The translations under genes were made by a program, and so were the position numbers. 64,000 nt of DNA from Choristoneura fumiferana (lineage: Eukaryota; Arthropoda; Insecta; Lepidoptera; Tortricidae): NCBI RefSeq assembly GCF_025370935.1, contig NC_133472.1, positions 24,781,523-24,845,522 on the forward strand, given 5' to 3'. The notes under the pieces were generated by a model. The model was given only the letters and a program-made list of their open reading frames with translations. It was not told where the DNA came from and did not search any database. Below are positions 12,101-27,100 of this stretch, in pieces. Position 1 is the first letter of the stretch; the number at the start of each line of letters is the position of its first letter.

Positions 12101-15100
12101 CATATAGCTTCGAGTTTTTGAAGTCATATCTTTTATAATTAATTAACACAGGCAGTTCCTTAATATTTTATACAGTGAAATTTTATTGAACTGAAGGTGC
12201 GGAAGAACTGATCGTAAAAACAACCTCAGTGAAATGTTCTGAGAGCACATGTATTGCTAGTCTTCCTGCTAGTATTAGCCTTTCAGCGAATTATACCCGC
12301 TTTTTTAATCAATTAGGACTAGTTACTGAATAGTTTATTTGTGTTAAAAAAAAACGGCAGGCGTTCAAGATAGAATCGACTTCACAAAGCTGTTTATTCA
12401 TGTTGGGAGTTCGTACTTATATCAAGGACCTGTCATTGTGGTCTATTGTCATCGCTCATCTCACGCAAGAGTTTTGTGCACAGCAAGCGCACACTGTGAT
12501 CATACAAAAACCTATAACATATTCAAAAAGGTTAAACATGTTTATGTGTGAAATAAATACTGCTTGTTAATATCCACTAAGGTAGTAGGTACATATACTC
12601 GTACATACCACAACGACGTATACATGTCACACTCATAATTATAAGTACTAAAACTTTTCGACGTAGCAAGCTTTTTTGTATGTTTTATTTATAAATGATA
12701 ACATTTATTTTGTCATATGAATGAACTATATAGTTTTAGGTGCTGTAAAGATGGTATGGTATCATGAAATTTAGCTACTAGGTAGTTGCTTATCATACTC
12801 CTTAGAGACTTACACTTACTTACTATGTGTATCGCCGCAACCATCGAACCATTCCATTGCAAAAAAACTGCGAAGGGAAGAAATCTAATTACTCGGTATG
12901 CCAGAATACCTTTTCCTTAATATTAACTACTTATTTTAAACCAACCAATTCTTTCACAGCATATCGCTCGTGCTGTTTATTTGTGCAGTGTTTATTTTAA
13001 AAATAATTATGTATTTATACATTCGAAATATTACACAATGACTTAAAGGGATAAAACGGGGAAGTGTGAATCAACTTCGACATTTTTACCCTGCTTCTTC
13101 GCTGCTAGACTTTCATAATTCTTTGATATAAATCCTGAATCAGTCAAATATGAATCCTGTAAAAAGTTCCTATTTGACGTACTCGTAGTCCCAAAGATCG
13201 CGAGATACAGGTCTGCTGAGACAGGAATACTGATCTGTAGCGCTTGTTGTGGTGATTCATAATATGAACTGTAATACTAGATAGAGACAAACGACTCTCA
13301 CCAAGCTAACTCCCTCAGACCGCATACCGGTCCCCCATGCATATTCCCGGTTGAATATAAGTTACTTGCCGCACAGCCTTCATATCAGTACCTATTGTTT
13401 TGGCAGTACTCTTCATATACATAAATTAACCATGATAATTTGTTCAGTGCCATTATCCCTAGGAAATCGTAATGTTCGTCTTAACTTCTACGGTCGCTCC
13501 TTGAATGTTTGTACATTAGTATAATAATCGGTTCCTTTTTTTTTGTTGCTTGAAGCTGTAAGGCCTGTAAACTTTCAGTCTGACTCTACTTATAGTAGAA
13601 CACGGTAAAAATCTTAATTTAAATTAAATTAAACGGGCTTGTAACGAAATTTAGCTATTACTAGTACTAAATTGATTTTACAGTACCTATTTAATGTTTT
13701 CATCGGATTCTTGTTGCACTACTGATAGATAACATGGTCCGCTTATAAAACAGAGTGATAGAGCAGAACCCAAGCGATTTGGCTCTTTAAACAGAATTAG
13801 TTTTAGAAACCAAGCTGATACACAATTACGAGTATATGTATGGTGTAGTCATCCTAATCATTCACTGGGTTTAGTTGTAAAATTCATTGGTTGAATTTTC
13901 ATGTGTGTTCATAAAAATCTGTGGCATTATCAAGCTTTTAGTCTTATATTAAGTTTATTATTTCATTTATGCTTTGTCTTATATTATAATTTGTTATTGA
14001 TTTTTTTCAGCCTTTTAGTGTTCATGAATAGAAGTTTAAGTAGTAAATAGCACAAATTATAGGGTATTAATAGCAGAGTAAATAGTCGTGCCAGTTTATT
14101 ATGAATCATAACAAACTGGCACAACATTAGCTAATTTATTAATAACGACTGCTCCTCTCTAATATAACGGTTGTAAGAAAATTTGTATCCTCAGTTGTCT
14201 GGTAGTAAACACGATTTTAAAACAAAACTTCTATTTGTCACAAAATACTGTTTTTTTTTCGCTAAAATAAATAGTAGGTATAGGAGACGTGGAAGATCGA
14301 CCTTCACCCATCTGATTACCGGATGAGACATATTTTTTATTTAAATAATTTAAATATGACTTATTTACAGACACGCCTGTGATAGCTTCCCTATCGAAAA
14401 GTGTTCATGGCTATTTTATTTCATTTACTTTAATCCATTTTTAGGGTTCTGTTGTCAACAAGGAAACCCTTATAGTTTCGCCATGTCTGTCCGTCTGTCT
14501 GTGTGTCTGTCCGCGGCTAATTTCAGAGACAGTTAGTACTAGAAAATGTAATTTGGCATGAATATACTAGAGACTAGAGTATAAAAAATAGGTCTCATCA
14601 GGTTATCAGATGGGTGAAGGTCGATCTTCAGCGGCTCTTAGACCATAAATAATCCAACTCAATAATCAAGCAATTGCAGCTGTTTTTTTTTTGAATTTCA
14701 AACATTCACTCTTAGACGTTAGGAGTAAAATTTTACGCCTGAATCATGTGTACTCCGACAGCTAAGAATGTAGGCATTCACTTAATATATAGAGGATTTT
14801 ACTAAATATTTGTATGCTTAGCATTGACTTAAAACATTCATTATCTGGTACTGAACCTTACTTTTACTAGGTGAGTGGCCCTAAGTGAGTCTTGGCCCAC
14901 GATACCAGACTCATAAGCGTGGGCTATGCCATCCTGTATAGGTATCCATCTACATTCTTCTACAGCTGTAAACGAGTTACGTGACTGAATGACAGACAAC
15001 TCACTGTCTTAACCATTGTAGATAGACTTGACATTTGGCAGTAAGGTGAGTTTCAGACTAGCGTTTTATTAGCTCGTAGGTGTAAGCTCATTTTCTGAAA

Positions 15101-18100
15101 CGCGAGTACGCGCGTACGGTTCCGGTTGTTTTCTTCTAGCATTAAACACGAAGGAATGAGCGCATACATGCGCGTCCGTTTTAAGCTAGCGCGCGTGTAA
15201 GTGCGTATGTCAAAAACTACTGTACATACGCGCAGAAATAATGCCAGTCTGTAACGGCCCTAAATTGCCTTGCGGATCACAGGTGTGTACTAAGAAGAGG
15301 TTTTAGTATAATTGCTAAAAAACAATTTTAGTATGGTTATGGTGGTAGTAAGGGTGTGTTATGTGGCAGCTCGTCGCCGGACTCGCTCAGCGAGCGCAGC
15401 GGCGGCGAGGCGCGCGGCGCGGCGGCGGCGCCCGCGGCGCTGCACAAGCTGGCCGTGCCGCTGGCGCGCTGCGAGGTGCCCGAGGTGCGCGACGCCGCCG
15501 TCGCCGCCTGCGGGAACATCAACCCGGACGCGCTCAAGTAACTGCTTACGCATCAATTACAAATTACCTATTTACAGATCAAAATAGCTAGAACCTACAG
15601 CACCAATATCTGACACAAGAAAGCGCGCATTAATATTTGATACGACTCTATTGCTAGGGCCGGTAGGACGTATCAGATATTTTTGCACGCTCCGCTGTGG
15701 CAGACATTCATGCAGGTGACTAACAATTTAACTGAACAAGAGAAGCCGTAATCAAGATTAGTTCTATAAATAATTAGTTATTTCTACCTGTCTCGACTAT
15801 TTTTATCTCAGAGAAAAGTTCAAGTATGTACTAAGAGATTAATTATTCTTTAATATTTTTTCGAGAATCGAATTTAACAGAATTATTATAAGAAAAAAAA
15901 GAGACAGATCTCACAGTTTTTTTTAATGTTGATAAACTTTGACAAACAGGACAGTAACTGCTAGTTCGATTTTTCCCAAGTACTTATTTTGCTGCATTAA
16001 AGTCATGACTGAGGCATAATTTTGATGATTATCTAGAGACTTAATGGAAGAACTCGTGCCTCTTCTTCGAGAAGCAGTCGATCGCAAACAGGAGAACATG
16101 CGCCGGCGGCGTCGTCGCGATGCGCTGCGTTTGAACTTGAACAAGATGTTGCTGCTCATTGCACAACGGAAGACCTTTGCTAACAGGTATTTAGCCTCCT
16201 CCATTTTTTACTCTCTGTTTTTGTATTTAAAAGTTTTGTATACTTGGTTTTTGTAGCATTAGAAAAAGGGTATACAATCTTGACGAGTCTTTTTATTGAA
16301 AAAACATTAAAAAAAAAACAGTATCTGGGTCGATCAACTATTTCTTGTTGTTATTTTGTCCCGTAAGCGAGGGGACATATGTAGTACAGTTTAAAAGAAG
16401 AAATGTTGTGTCGCATTATACTAACATGCTTATTAGATGACCAATTATAAAAGTGTCTTAAAACTACTACAAAAATGCATGTTTCGCAAATTTTAATCCT
16501 ATAAAGTTACGGTTTAAAGAGTGACTCGGGAGACCGTAACTAGCAACAAGTGACAAGAAAAAGTTGATCGGCCATACCAAAAGCATATAAATGATCATAT
16601 ATCGTTGCTAATTGTGTACTATTTGTTGTGACTTATTTTTCAAAAGTGTTTTTCAATAAAAAGACACGTCATGATAGCTTACTTTCTTTCTATTGCTAAA
16701 AAAACGAAGTATAGCTCGTGTAATGCTACAGTTGGATTCGAACCCAATAAAAGATTATGGCCAAGGCATTTGAATATATGAGAACGAGCTCTAATGCAAT
16801 AGTGTTCCGATATAATTGAACACATTTGACGTTTCCTTTCATTAACGCTAAGTCTGCGAATTGATTTGTGAATGGCAGTAATTTTCTGAACAGCTTTACG
16901 TGAAGTTTTCCGCCTGTGATTGACAAACATTTATCTCTTGCAGCTCATTTGCGTTAGATGGAGGCAGCCTCCATTCATCACTGACGGAGTATCTGGACGG
17001 CGTTAGACAATGCCTAGAGGTTGAAGCTGAAAAGGATGCACCGGCAGCTAGGGAACAGAGGCTTACTTTCGCTGACTTCGTTACCGAGCTTATCCAAAGT
17101 TTCCCATGTACGACTACCTTGGCTTATTAAATCATTTATTTTGTAAAGCGCACTGTGTTTAACTGTATACTTATTCACTTTTTCTTTTACAGTGGAAATG
17201 TACGGATCCTTGATGAAAAAGGATTTGTGTCGCAGCCTATTTTCCTTGTTCTCAGGATGGTGTGGGCCTTTAGCGAAGCATTTGGGTACACTTGTACCTC
17301 AGCCACCTACTCAAGAAATAGATGATAGACTTAACTTATCTGCTCTAAAGGTACATTTTAAATCCGAAAATCTTATTATTGTAACTAACCCAAACATGCA
17401 GTAGGTAAAGTAATACAGGAAAGAAACTTGTTCTGGTGTGAGTTAAATCATTGGAAAAGAAATAAATCTGGTGCTACCTCAAAAATTACCCTTCCAAGCT
17501 TTTTTTTTATTTGACCATTTTAGTATAATGATACAAGTATAATACATACTATATTTATTTTAATATAGGCTATGAGCGCATTAGTTTGCTGCGGATCATG
17601 TTTCGCACCGAACGCACTCGCCGAAGATGGTTCCCTCTACCCGTGGCTCAGCGAAATGCTTTCATCAACTAATGATAAAGTAAGTATCACTTATAGAAAT
17701 AAAGAGATATTCGTATGGCTCACTTGTGTTATTGCAAAAATAAAAATTATGTAATTTTTTAGATATACGAGCTAGCTCGGGAAACCATAGTTCTCCTCCT
17801 TGACTGCAATCCTGACATTGGGCCTTTGCTCGACTGGACGGTGGACAAGTGCTTCACAGGCCCACCCCGAGTAGCAGACGGATGCTTCATGGCTCTTGCT
17901 ACTATCTTCAGTGCCAGGTATGTAAATAAAATACACAAACTTTAGCAAATTTAGATGTGTCAATGAAAAGAATCAATGTGTCAATTCATTATACCACAAT
18001 TTATTCAAATATACATAATAGTTAGGTAGGCTTAGGTAGATCGAACTTAATCTTACATAGAAATAAAAAAAGTAGTTACAAATTATTTTGTACAGTCACT

Positions 18101-21100
18101 TGCACTAAAATCTGCCACAGCGGAGCGTGCATAAATATCCGATACGACTCAATTTATAGAGCCGATAGGACGTGTCAGATATTGTTGCAGGTGCCTGTAC
18201 CCAAAACACGTATTTTTTTCATTTAATATTTCAACTACCTATCTCTATGACGTAAAAGTATAGGTATTTCGTTATGTGTACCTACGTTTAATATTATAGT
18301 ACATTGTGTCTTAAGGGCGGTAAATAAGGAATTACGAACGAGAGTCTATTAGAAGCCCGAAGTCGAAGTTAAAGCCCTCGCTTTAATGAGTCGATGTTCG
18401 TAATTCTAGTACCGCCCGTGCGACATACAATGTTTTTCATCACATTTGCGAGTAAAATTGTATATTTGTAAAAGAAAAACTAATATTTTTTCCAAAATTG
18501 CCATTTAAGCAAACTTAGTTAATTAGGCAATTGTTATTTGTTTTAAAATGGGCCCAAAGTGTTTACTTTTAGGTCAATTAAACTGTACTTAATCAAAAAG
18601 GAATCTACTTTGATTGTGAACAATACGAAAATCTAATAAATACCTGGTTAGGTAGGTACGAGTACTTACCTAATTAACGAATTCTCCGCAAACGGAGTTG
18701 CGGACAAAGCTAGTAATAAATCATTTCACTTTCATCCGACGTATTTTAGCAATCACTCAAAGAAAAATAAACACAAAATAAAAATGAGCTCGTTATAGGC
18801 GACATCTGGCGTCAGCTTAGTACATTCACTTAAAGAGGCTTTGGAAGTCTCGCTTCTGTATTTTGTCCAAAAGCGACATCTTTTATTTATGACTAGAACC
18901 ATGTCGAGGGATGCAAGTTGAATACTTCCCTAATGCTTTTATATGCTAGCGACATCTTGCGAATGTCCTTTAATAGTATAGTATAGTATGTTATGTTTAT
19001 ATCGACATGGCTATAAGTCCGTCATTAGCTTTTTAGACGTTCATTTTGTAGATATTAATTAACATACGCATTACTGTTAGTTTTGGTCACAGAATCTGGC
19101 GGGCCGAATGGAAAAAGTAGGACTGAGCAGTAATAGTACATTGTGTCTTAAGGGCGGTAAATAAGGAATTACGAACTGAATGAACGAAAGACTGAGGGCT
19201 TTTAATGAGTCGATGTTCGTAATTCTAAAATTGTACATTTGTAAAAGAAAAACTAATATTTTTTCAAAAATTGCTGATATCGCTGACTAAGCTCTTGGCA
19301 GCGCCAGCCTCCGCACCGCCCTCCTCCGCGCGTCATGTACCCAGCGTGCGCGCGCTCCTGCATGCCATGCAGTATCAATAGTAGATTGTTGCACCAAGCA
19401 GAAAAATAAGTTATTTGTTGTTGTACCGAGTGCCGATTTGGAGCCCGAGCGTCAGTGAGGGCTTTAAAAAGCACGAGGGCAAGATAAATTATTTAATGCG
19501 AGGTACATAATCTGCTTTTCTTTCAATTATTACAGGATTAGTAGACGAAAAAAATCGCATGCTAAACAATTAATAGGAAAGAAATGTCACTAGCACTCGA
19601 TTATTCCATTTTTAGGGTTCCGTAGCCAAAATGGCAAAAACGGAACCCTTATAGTTTCACCATGTCTGTCCGTATGCCGACAAGATGTTACAATAAAAAA
19701 TGTAAAAAAAAAATTTTTTTAGAGTACCTCCAATAGACGTTAAGTGGGGGTGATTTTTTTTTCTCATCCAACCTTATAGTGTGGAGTATCGTTGGACCAT
19801 TAAAACCATTAGGGAGTTGCTAAAACGATTTTTTGATTCAGTTATTTGTTTGCAAAATATTCAACTTTAAAGTGCTAACTTTCATCACAGAGTACATATA
19901 TCATTAAATTCGAGCGACTGAAAATTTGAAAAAAAATTGCAAAAATTCCGGATGGTAGTAAGTATATCAAACTTACAAGAAAAGCTATAACGGTTGTTTT
20001 CTTGAGAATTATTAGTAGTTTAAGAGTAAATAGCAGCCTAAGGTATAAAATATACCTAAACTTGGAATATTCCTTACCAAATACGAAATCCTTAGAAAAA
20101 TATTACTTATTTTTTTCGTAATGGCTACGGAACCCTATTTCGGGCGTGTCCGACACGCTCCTGGCCGATTTTTTATAAATTTACATTCGCACTCTCAAAA
20201 AATGACCACGCTAATTTCGCAGGGTTCCCCCCGCCATGTTGACGGGTTTGACTTTATTCTCGAAACAATTAGATTCTCATTGCTTTGTCAATTATTTTCA
20301 AAATATTTATATGGTGGGCTTCAGGAGGCTAGAGCAGAAAAGTCCCGCTTTGTGCTGGATATTTAGTGCGTTTATGATGAAATTAAATTACACGAAAATT
20401 AGTACGGGCAATGACTCATTTACCGACCACGGGATTCATGACAAGCACATTAAGGTGGAGGATTTTATTTGGGGGGTTGCAACCAAGATTGCATGCATGT
20501 TTCGATACTGTTTACGAGCAAGTGTGATGAAAAAGTAGTAATTAGTTTATTTCTTACTATCCCACTAATATTATAAAGCCGAAAGTTTTGTAAGTCTGTT
20601 GTTTGTTTGTTACCTCATCACGTCTAAACCGCTGAACAGATTTAAATGAAATTCGGCATGCAGATAGTTTGAGTCCCGGGGAAGGGCATAAGATAGTTTT
20701 TATTTATGCATAATTCCTACGGGAGAGCGATAATCGAATTCTACGCAGACTGAGCCGCGGGCAACAGGCTAGTAAGATATATTATGATGCTATCTCATAG
20801 AACTATTGTATGTAACGTTGTCTGTGTGATTCTGTGCTAGTTAGATTTTTTTTTTCTGTAGCTACGGCCAAGAACTTTAATTCTTGAGCCACCATGGAAC
20901 CCTCCTTTAAAGACTTTAATGACTTTTCCTTTTTAAAGGAAAAGTCATTACGATTTTCCTTGTTAATTAATGCGATGTCACTATGATGTTATACACGTAA
21001 TGTATCACTACATGATGACTACTTTGATATTATTCGAAACCTCGCACTTGGCATTTGACAACTGTCACATCCGCTTTTTGTACACTACGTTCCTGCTCGA

Positions 21101-24100
21101 AAAATATTCAAGTATTAGTTACAATGTTAGCTTATGCTAAACTTTAAATTTATTACAGTATCGCATCATAGCATTAAAAGCAACGTCTGGTTACTATTTG
21201 TGTTTGTATAAACAATAGGTACACGCTGTATAGAGTTCGACAGTAAAAAGTACAATTAAATGGGGTCGCCACTTTATTCGTAAAATGGCTCAATGCTGTT
21301 TAATAAAATATTTCTTGACGGGCTACGCACACCTCGCATTTTTAACCCCCGACGAAAAAGAGGGCTGTTATAAGTTTGACCGCTATGTGTGTCTGTGTGT
21401 CTGTATGTCTGTGTGTCTGTGTGTCTGTCTGTGGCACCGTAGCTCTTAAACGAGTGGACCGATGATTGATCATTGATGAGACATGATTTATCAAAATCGG
21501 TTCAGCCGTTTCAAGATCATCAGCTCTTTTGTTCGCTGCGGTAGGAATCTTAGACGCATAATGGATTACTTTACTTTCAAACATATTTGGGACCTAAAAT
21601 TTGAAACACCCATGTATGCTATATAGCTATGCAAGATTATGGAATTCTCGGCCTGATGCTGCAGCCAGGATATCCAGAACACTAGTAGGTACACTCTTAA
21701 TAAAACTATAGCAGATATATCGTGACATATTTAAAATATAATTCGATTGTTAAGAAATAAATATAGTACCTACTTACATAATCATATTTAAAACTTTTTG
21801 TCGAAAATGATTCATACAGTCGCCATTATATCTTTAAAAAGTCACTTAATAATGCGAGACAAAGATCAAAAGTCACCGGTAAGTAGACAGGTTTTAAACA
21901 TGGAACGAAAAAGTATCCAGTATAAAAATAAACCTTTAAATATGATTTTATTAGGATTTTTATTGTTTGAAACATGAATATATATATAGATTACTTTCAA
22001 ATTCAATCAATTTGACAAATATTTTATCCAACTTTAAGAGATAGGCAGTAGACGGAACGAATTTATTAAAAAAAAAAACAAGAGCAGCGGCTTTCGTACA
22101 ACGAGGTTGCATACTTTATGAAAAGAGTGGGAAAAATGTAGCATTTCGGAAATATTTCGCTGTCATATAATTCACTATGTTTTTTTAATTTCACCTCGTG
22201 TTTTTGTTCTTTAATTTGTCCTTATTATTCATTAATTAATTAATTATTGACATATTTTTAATGCTAAAGGTCAACACAGTATTTTTTTATTAGGTTGGTA
22301 TAATGCTTCTTGCTTAATTAAAAAGTAAAAAAAACTAAGAAAAAAGTAAAATTGAACGGGATATTCGTTCATTTATGCTCGTTTTCTTTTCTAATTTAAC
22401 TTTGTAGTTTTTAGTTTATATTTGAGAAGAGCACCGTACAAGCTTCGAGCAATAAGTGCTATAATAAATCCCTCTAATAATGCTCTATATACCTACTTAA
22501 TATAACAGACGTTTTGTCATTTTGCGGTTGAAATATGTGTATCCGAACGTTTATTTGTTTCTTTTTAGGGCTACAGAATTTGAAAATCGAACTTATTATC
22601 GATTTGATCCTAACTCTCGCTTTTTTCCTATTGAAGTGAAAGTGACAGATCAAAGTCAAGTTCAAATATTTGGCATTCAGTGAGTGGACCCAGCACTATC
22701 CTCAGCATTTAAAAAAAAATAATTAAAAAGCTACTTTGTCTCACGGAGTGAGCAAAATGCGATTTTGCTCACTGATTTTTCATAGCAAAACCTGCTTGTT
22801 TGAGCTGCTGAGGTGAAAAATAGTTTTCATCACACTTGCTCGTAAACAGTGTCATAACATGCAGGCTACCTTGGTTGTAACCCCCCAAATAAAATCCTCG
22901 ACCTTAATGTGCTTGTCATGAAACCCGTGGTCGGTAAATGAGTCATTGCCCGACCTAATTTTCATGTCATAAAGCCCAAGGTCGGTAAATGAGTCTGTTA
23001 CTGCATGTCAGTCAGTTACTGCTCCGTGCGCGCGCTCAACACGCATGCCATGCACATGCTGCGGAGGGGGAGGGCGGCGGGCAGCTGGCGCTGCCAAGAG
23101 CGCAGTTAGCGGTATCGGATTTTTTTTTTTAAATATTAGTTTTTCTTTTACACACATACAATTTTACTGGCAAATGTGATGAAAAACATTGTATGACGCA
23201 CGGGCGGTACTAGAATTACGAACATCGACTCATTAAAGCCCTCAGTCTTCGACTTCGGGTTTCTAATAGACTCTCGTTCGTAATTCCTTATTTACCGCCC
23301 ATAAGACACAATGTACTATTACATGCTATGCTCAGACCTACCGAATGTATACAAAAAAACATAAAAATCGGTAAAGCCGTTTCGGAAGAGTTCGGAGGAA
23401 ACACTTTGACACGAGAATTTTATATATATTAGATTTGTATAAGAGGACAAAAGAGCAGTAGGTATGACTCATTTAAGAAAACTGCAAAGTTTAATGGAGG
23501 TAAAAGCCCACCACCTCTTATTACTGAATACTAATGATATTTGAGTTATCTATAACTATACCTATAAAATAGTATGTACCGTGACTGATTGACTGACTGA
23601 CTGACAGACAACGCACAGCCTAAACTACTGGTGCTAGATTTTATGTGATACTAGCTTTTACCCGCGGCTTCGCACGCGTAAACTATTCGGTGTGGTAGCT
23701 GCAATTGAAATTTTCGGGATTTTACAAAATTCCCCTGGAAATTTCCAATATTTATATCGTGGTCTTCATTGAGGTTGTGTTGTGAATAACTGTACAAAAT
23801 TCAAGACTCTAAACCCAGTGCTGAAGTTTCAAAATTTTTCCCTATCCAAATTCAAATGCAAAATTCAAATTCAAATCATTTACTCAGTAATAATGGGCAC
23901 TTTTACACGTCATTTTTTATACTACCAGCGCTTTCGGAAAGACCATCATTGCCAAGAAGAATGCGCCGCAAGAAACTTGGCAGAAAGTCATTTTTTCAAA
24001 ATAAAATAATTCTAAATAAAATACTTAAAAACTACAGTATACAATTAAAGAAAAAAATACGAAATAATAATAATAATAATACAGGGATGTATGGGGTTCC

Positions 24101-27100
24101 TCAGTTACAAAACTATACCGTGTAAATATCGGGATAAAAAGTAGCGTACTTATGTGTTGTTGAATGAATGAATAAATGAATGAATGAATGAATGAATGAA
24201 TGAATATTTATTCACAGAACATATGGTACATATACATAAGGTAGGTACAGTATTATTAGCGATCCGTAATATGTTCGGCCATCAGGCATGTGAAAATTAG
24301 AGATTGAAGACAGAACAGTAGATTAAAGTGTCAAAATAGCATAGAATTGCCGTCATCATTTAAATTTAACAGCAACCATACATGTCAAGTATATTTGGAA
24401 TACAATTGGGTAGAACTTAATTTTAATTGTAATATTATTATATTTTTATCATTATACTCATCATTACAATAAATTTCTAAATTTTATGTATTTAAATGTC
24501 AAATCAAAACTTATAGCTAAAAAATTCATCAATGCTGTAAAAGCAGGCATTACATAAGAATTTGTACAGTTTCGCCTTAAATTCGGTATTGAATAATGTT
24601 TTATATGTAGCAGGAATTTTATTATAAATTTTAATACACATATAGTATGCACTTTTTTTCCTTAGAACCAATCTATGTTCCAGAAATACGGCTACCTACA
24701 TCCAAATTTCATGCCTCTAAGTCTAGCGGTTGTTATTTCGACATTTTATTCCTAGGTATCCCGTGGTAATATCGGGTCAAAAAGTCGTCTATGTGTTTTT
24801 CTAGACATCCAGCTTCCTACATACCAAATTTCATGACTCTAAGCCCAGCGGTTATTATTTCAAGATTTTATCCCTATCCCGTGGGAATATAAGAAAGAAA
24901 GAAAGAAAGAAAGAAGACATTTATTCACTTACACAGAAGACACACATATACAGCAAAATTAACACAAATAAAATAAAAAATACAGAAAAACACATGAAAA
25001 CATTAAATACAATATATACAATGTTGTGTGTCCCCGCGAAAGTGAAACGGTCGCTGACTCAGCATTATGCTGAAGCGTTAAACGCCTGCAGCGCTGATTT
25101 TCTGCCAGAACCGTCTGTGACTCACGGAACGATACACAAATATAATAAATAAATAAACCACTTATCTATACATACACAAATAAACTTAAGAGAAAAAATA
25201 ATAATAATAACTATAACAAACCAAGAAATAAATAAATTACAACGAACAATAATTAAAAGAAAGAAGAAAAAATGGATTGTTTAAAAACATCAGGCCGGCA
25301 TATCAATGTGGTTGGCATGTCAAAGTGCTGGATAGGGAAAGGATTTTTGGAGCGTCAACAAGTAATCCTTCAGCTTGCGCTTGAAGGTATACCCACTACA
25401 CGCTCCTTGGATAGGGGGAGGAATATCATTCCAGCACTTGGACGCCGCAAACTTAAAACTTCCGCGGAATGCTGCAGTCCGGTGCTTGAGCACAAGAGCC
25501 ATTGCGCTCCTGCGCTCACTCCTCGACCAAACAATTTTACTGTGGAGGTACAATGGGGTCCTGTAGCGTCTCACACCAAACAGCAGGGTAGCGAGGTGCA
25601 TGCGCCTGCGTGCAGACATGTTCAACAAGTTAGCGGCGTTCAGGTACGGAGTGATGTGGCAGCGGGGAGGGACACGGAAACAAAAACGAGCGCATGCGTT
25701 CTGCACCCGCTGTAAAAGCCTCTTAGAACGACCAACAATGCAGCCGTCATAAACAACATCACAATAGTTTAATCTGGACAATATAAGCGATTCACAAAGG
25801 TCAACACGCAAATCGCAATATCGGGGTAAAAAATAGCCTATGTGTTATTCCAGAGGTCCAGCTACCTACATACCAAAATTCATGGCTCTAAACCCAGTGG
25901 TTGTTATTTCGAGATTATATCCCTAGGTATCCCGTGGGAATATCGAGTCAAAAAGTCCCTTACGTGTTATTCCAGACGTCCAGTTACCTACATACCAAAT
26001 TTCATGACTCTAAGCCCAGCGGTTATTATTTTAAGATTTTATCCCTATCCCGGGGGAATATCGGGATAAAAAGTAGCCTATGTGTTATTCCAGAGGTCCA
26101 GCTACCTACATACTAAATTTCATGGCTCTAAGCCCTGCGGTTGTTATTTTAAGATTTTATCCCTAAGTATCCCGTGAGAATATCGGGTCAAAAAGTCACC
26201 TATCTGTTATTCCAAACGTCCAACTACCTACATACCAAATTTCATGACTCTAAGCCCAGAGGTTGTTATTTCGAGATTTTATCCCTATCCCGTGGGAATA
26301 CCGGGATAAAAAGTATCCTATGTTTTAATCCAGGTTATAAACTAACTTTTCGCCAAATTTCATCCAAATCCGTCCAGCCGTTTCAGCGTGAAGAAGTAAC
26401 AAACATACTCACTCACTCACTCACTCACTCACATACTCACTCACTCACTCACTCACTCACATACTCACTCACTCACAAACTTTCACATTTATAATATTAG
26501 TAGGAAGTAGGATGACTATCCCCAAATGACAAAGGCTACTTTTTCTTCGGGAAATTACAAAATTCCCATGGGATAGAAAAAACTGAATTCAACTTCGGGG
26601 CTGATTTTAAAAATTCTTTCATAGACTACTCTTCTTCGGAAAAATGCAAAATTCTCGCGGGATAGAAATAAGTGAATTTAACTTTGGATCTGATTTTAAA
26701 AGTTCTTTCACCAAAAGTAAGCTACAGTATTCCTGATTGACATAGGATACTTTTTTCGCGAAAATGAAAAATTCCCGCGGAAAGAAATAAGTAAATTCAA
26801 CTTTGGCACTGCTTTTGAAAATTCTTTCATATGATATAACTAGCTTTTACCCGCGGCTTCGCACGCGTAAACTATTCGGTCTGGTAGTTGCAATTGAAAT
26901 TTTCGGGATTTTACAAAATTGAGGTTGTGTTGTGAATAACTGTACAAAATTCAAGACTCTAAACCCAGTGCTAAAATTTCAAAATTTTTCCCTATCCAAA
27001 TTCAAATTCATATCATTTATTCAGTAAATAGGCCGCAATGGGCACTTTTACACGTGATTTTTTTAAATACCAGCACTTTTGGAAAGACCATCATTGCCAA

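Larger units (their letters stand above)
24120..26345. repeat. Tandem array 1, ~120-bp unit, interrupted by two LINEs
   Basis: The unit runs TATCCCGTGGGAATATCGGG, ATAAAAAGTAGCCTATGTGT, TATTCCAGAGGTCCAGCTAC, CTACATACCAAATTTCATG, CTCTAAGCCCAGCGGTTGTT, ATTTCGAGATTTTATCCC. Units are intact at 25817-26340 and at the broken pieces 24120-24160 and 24670-24890. A second array of the same unit is at 27245-27905. Both end in ATCCAAATCCGTCCAGCCGT and a CACT microsatellite. Confidence 0.85.

Noticed and set aside
15312..15591. Several Arg/Ala-rich frames on both strands
   Set aside because: Shadows of the very GC-rich fry exon 18 in wrong frames.
20121..20538. Open frames sharing the peptide HDKHIKVEDFIWGVATK with a frame at 34383-34913
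   Set aside because: The peptides are alike because both lie on copies of the same foldback repeat; differences change amino acids freely and the frame is opposed in the copies.
21342..21584. 80-codon - strand frame with many Thr/His/Gln
   Set aside because: Translation of a GTCT/GTGT microsatellite in a known repeat family.
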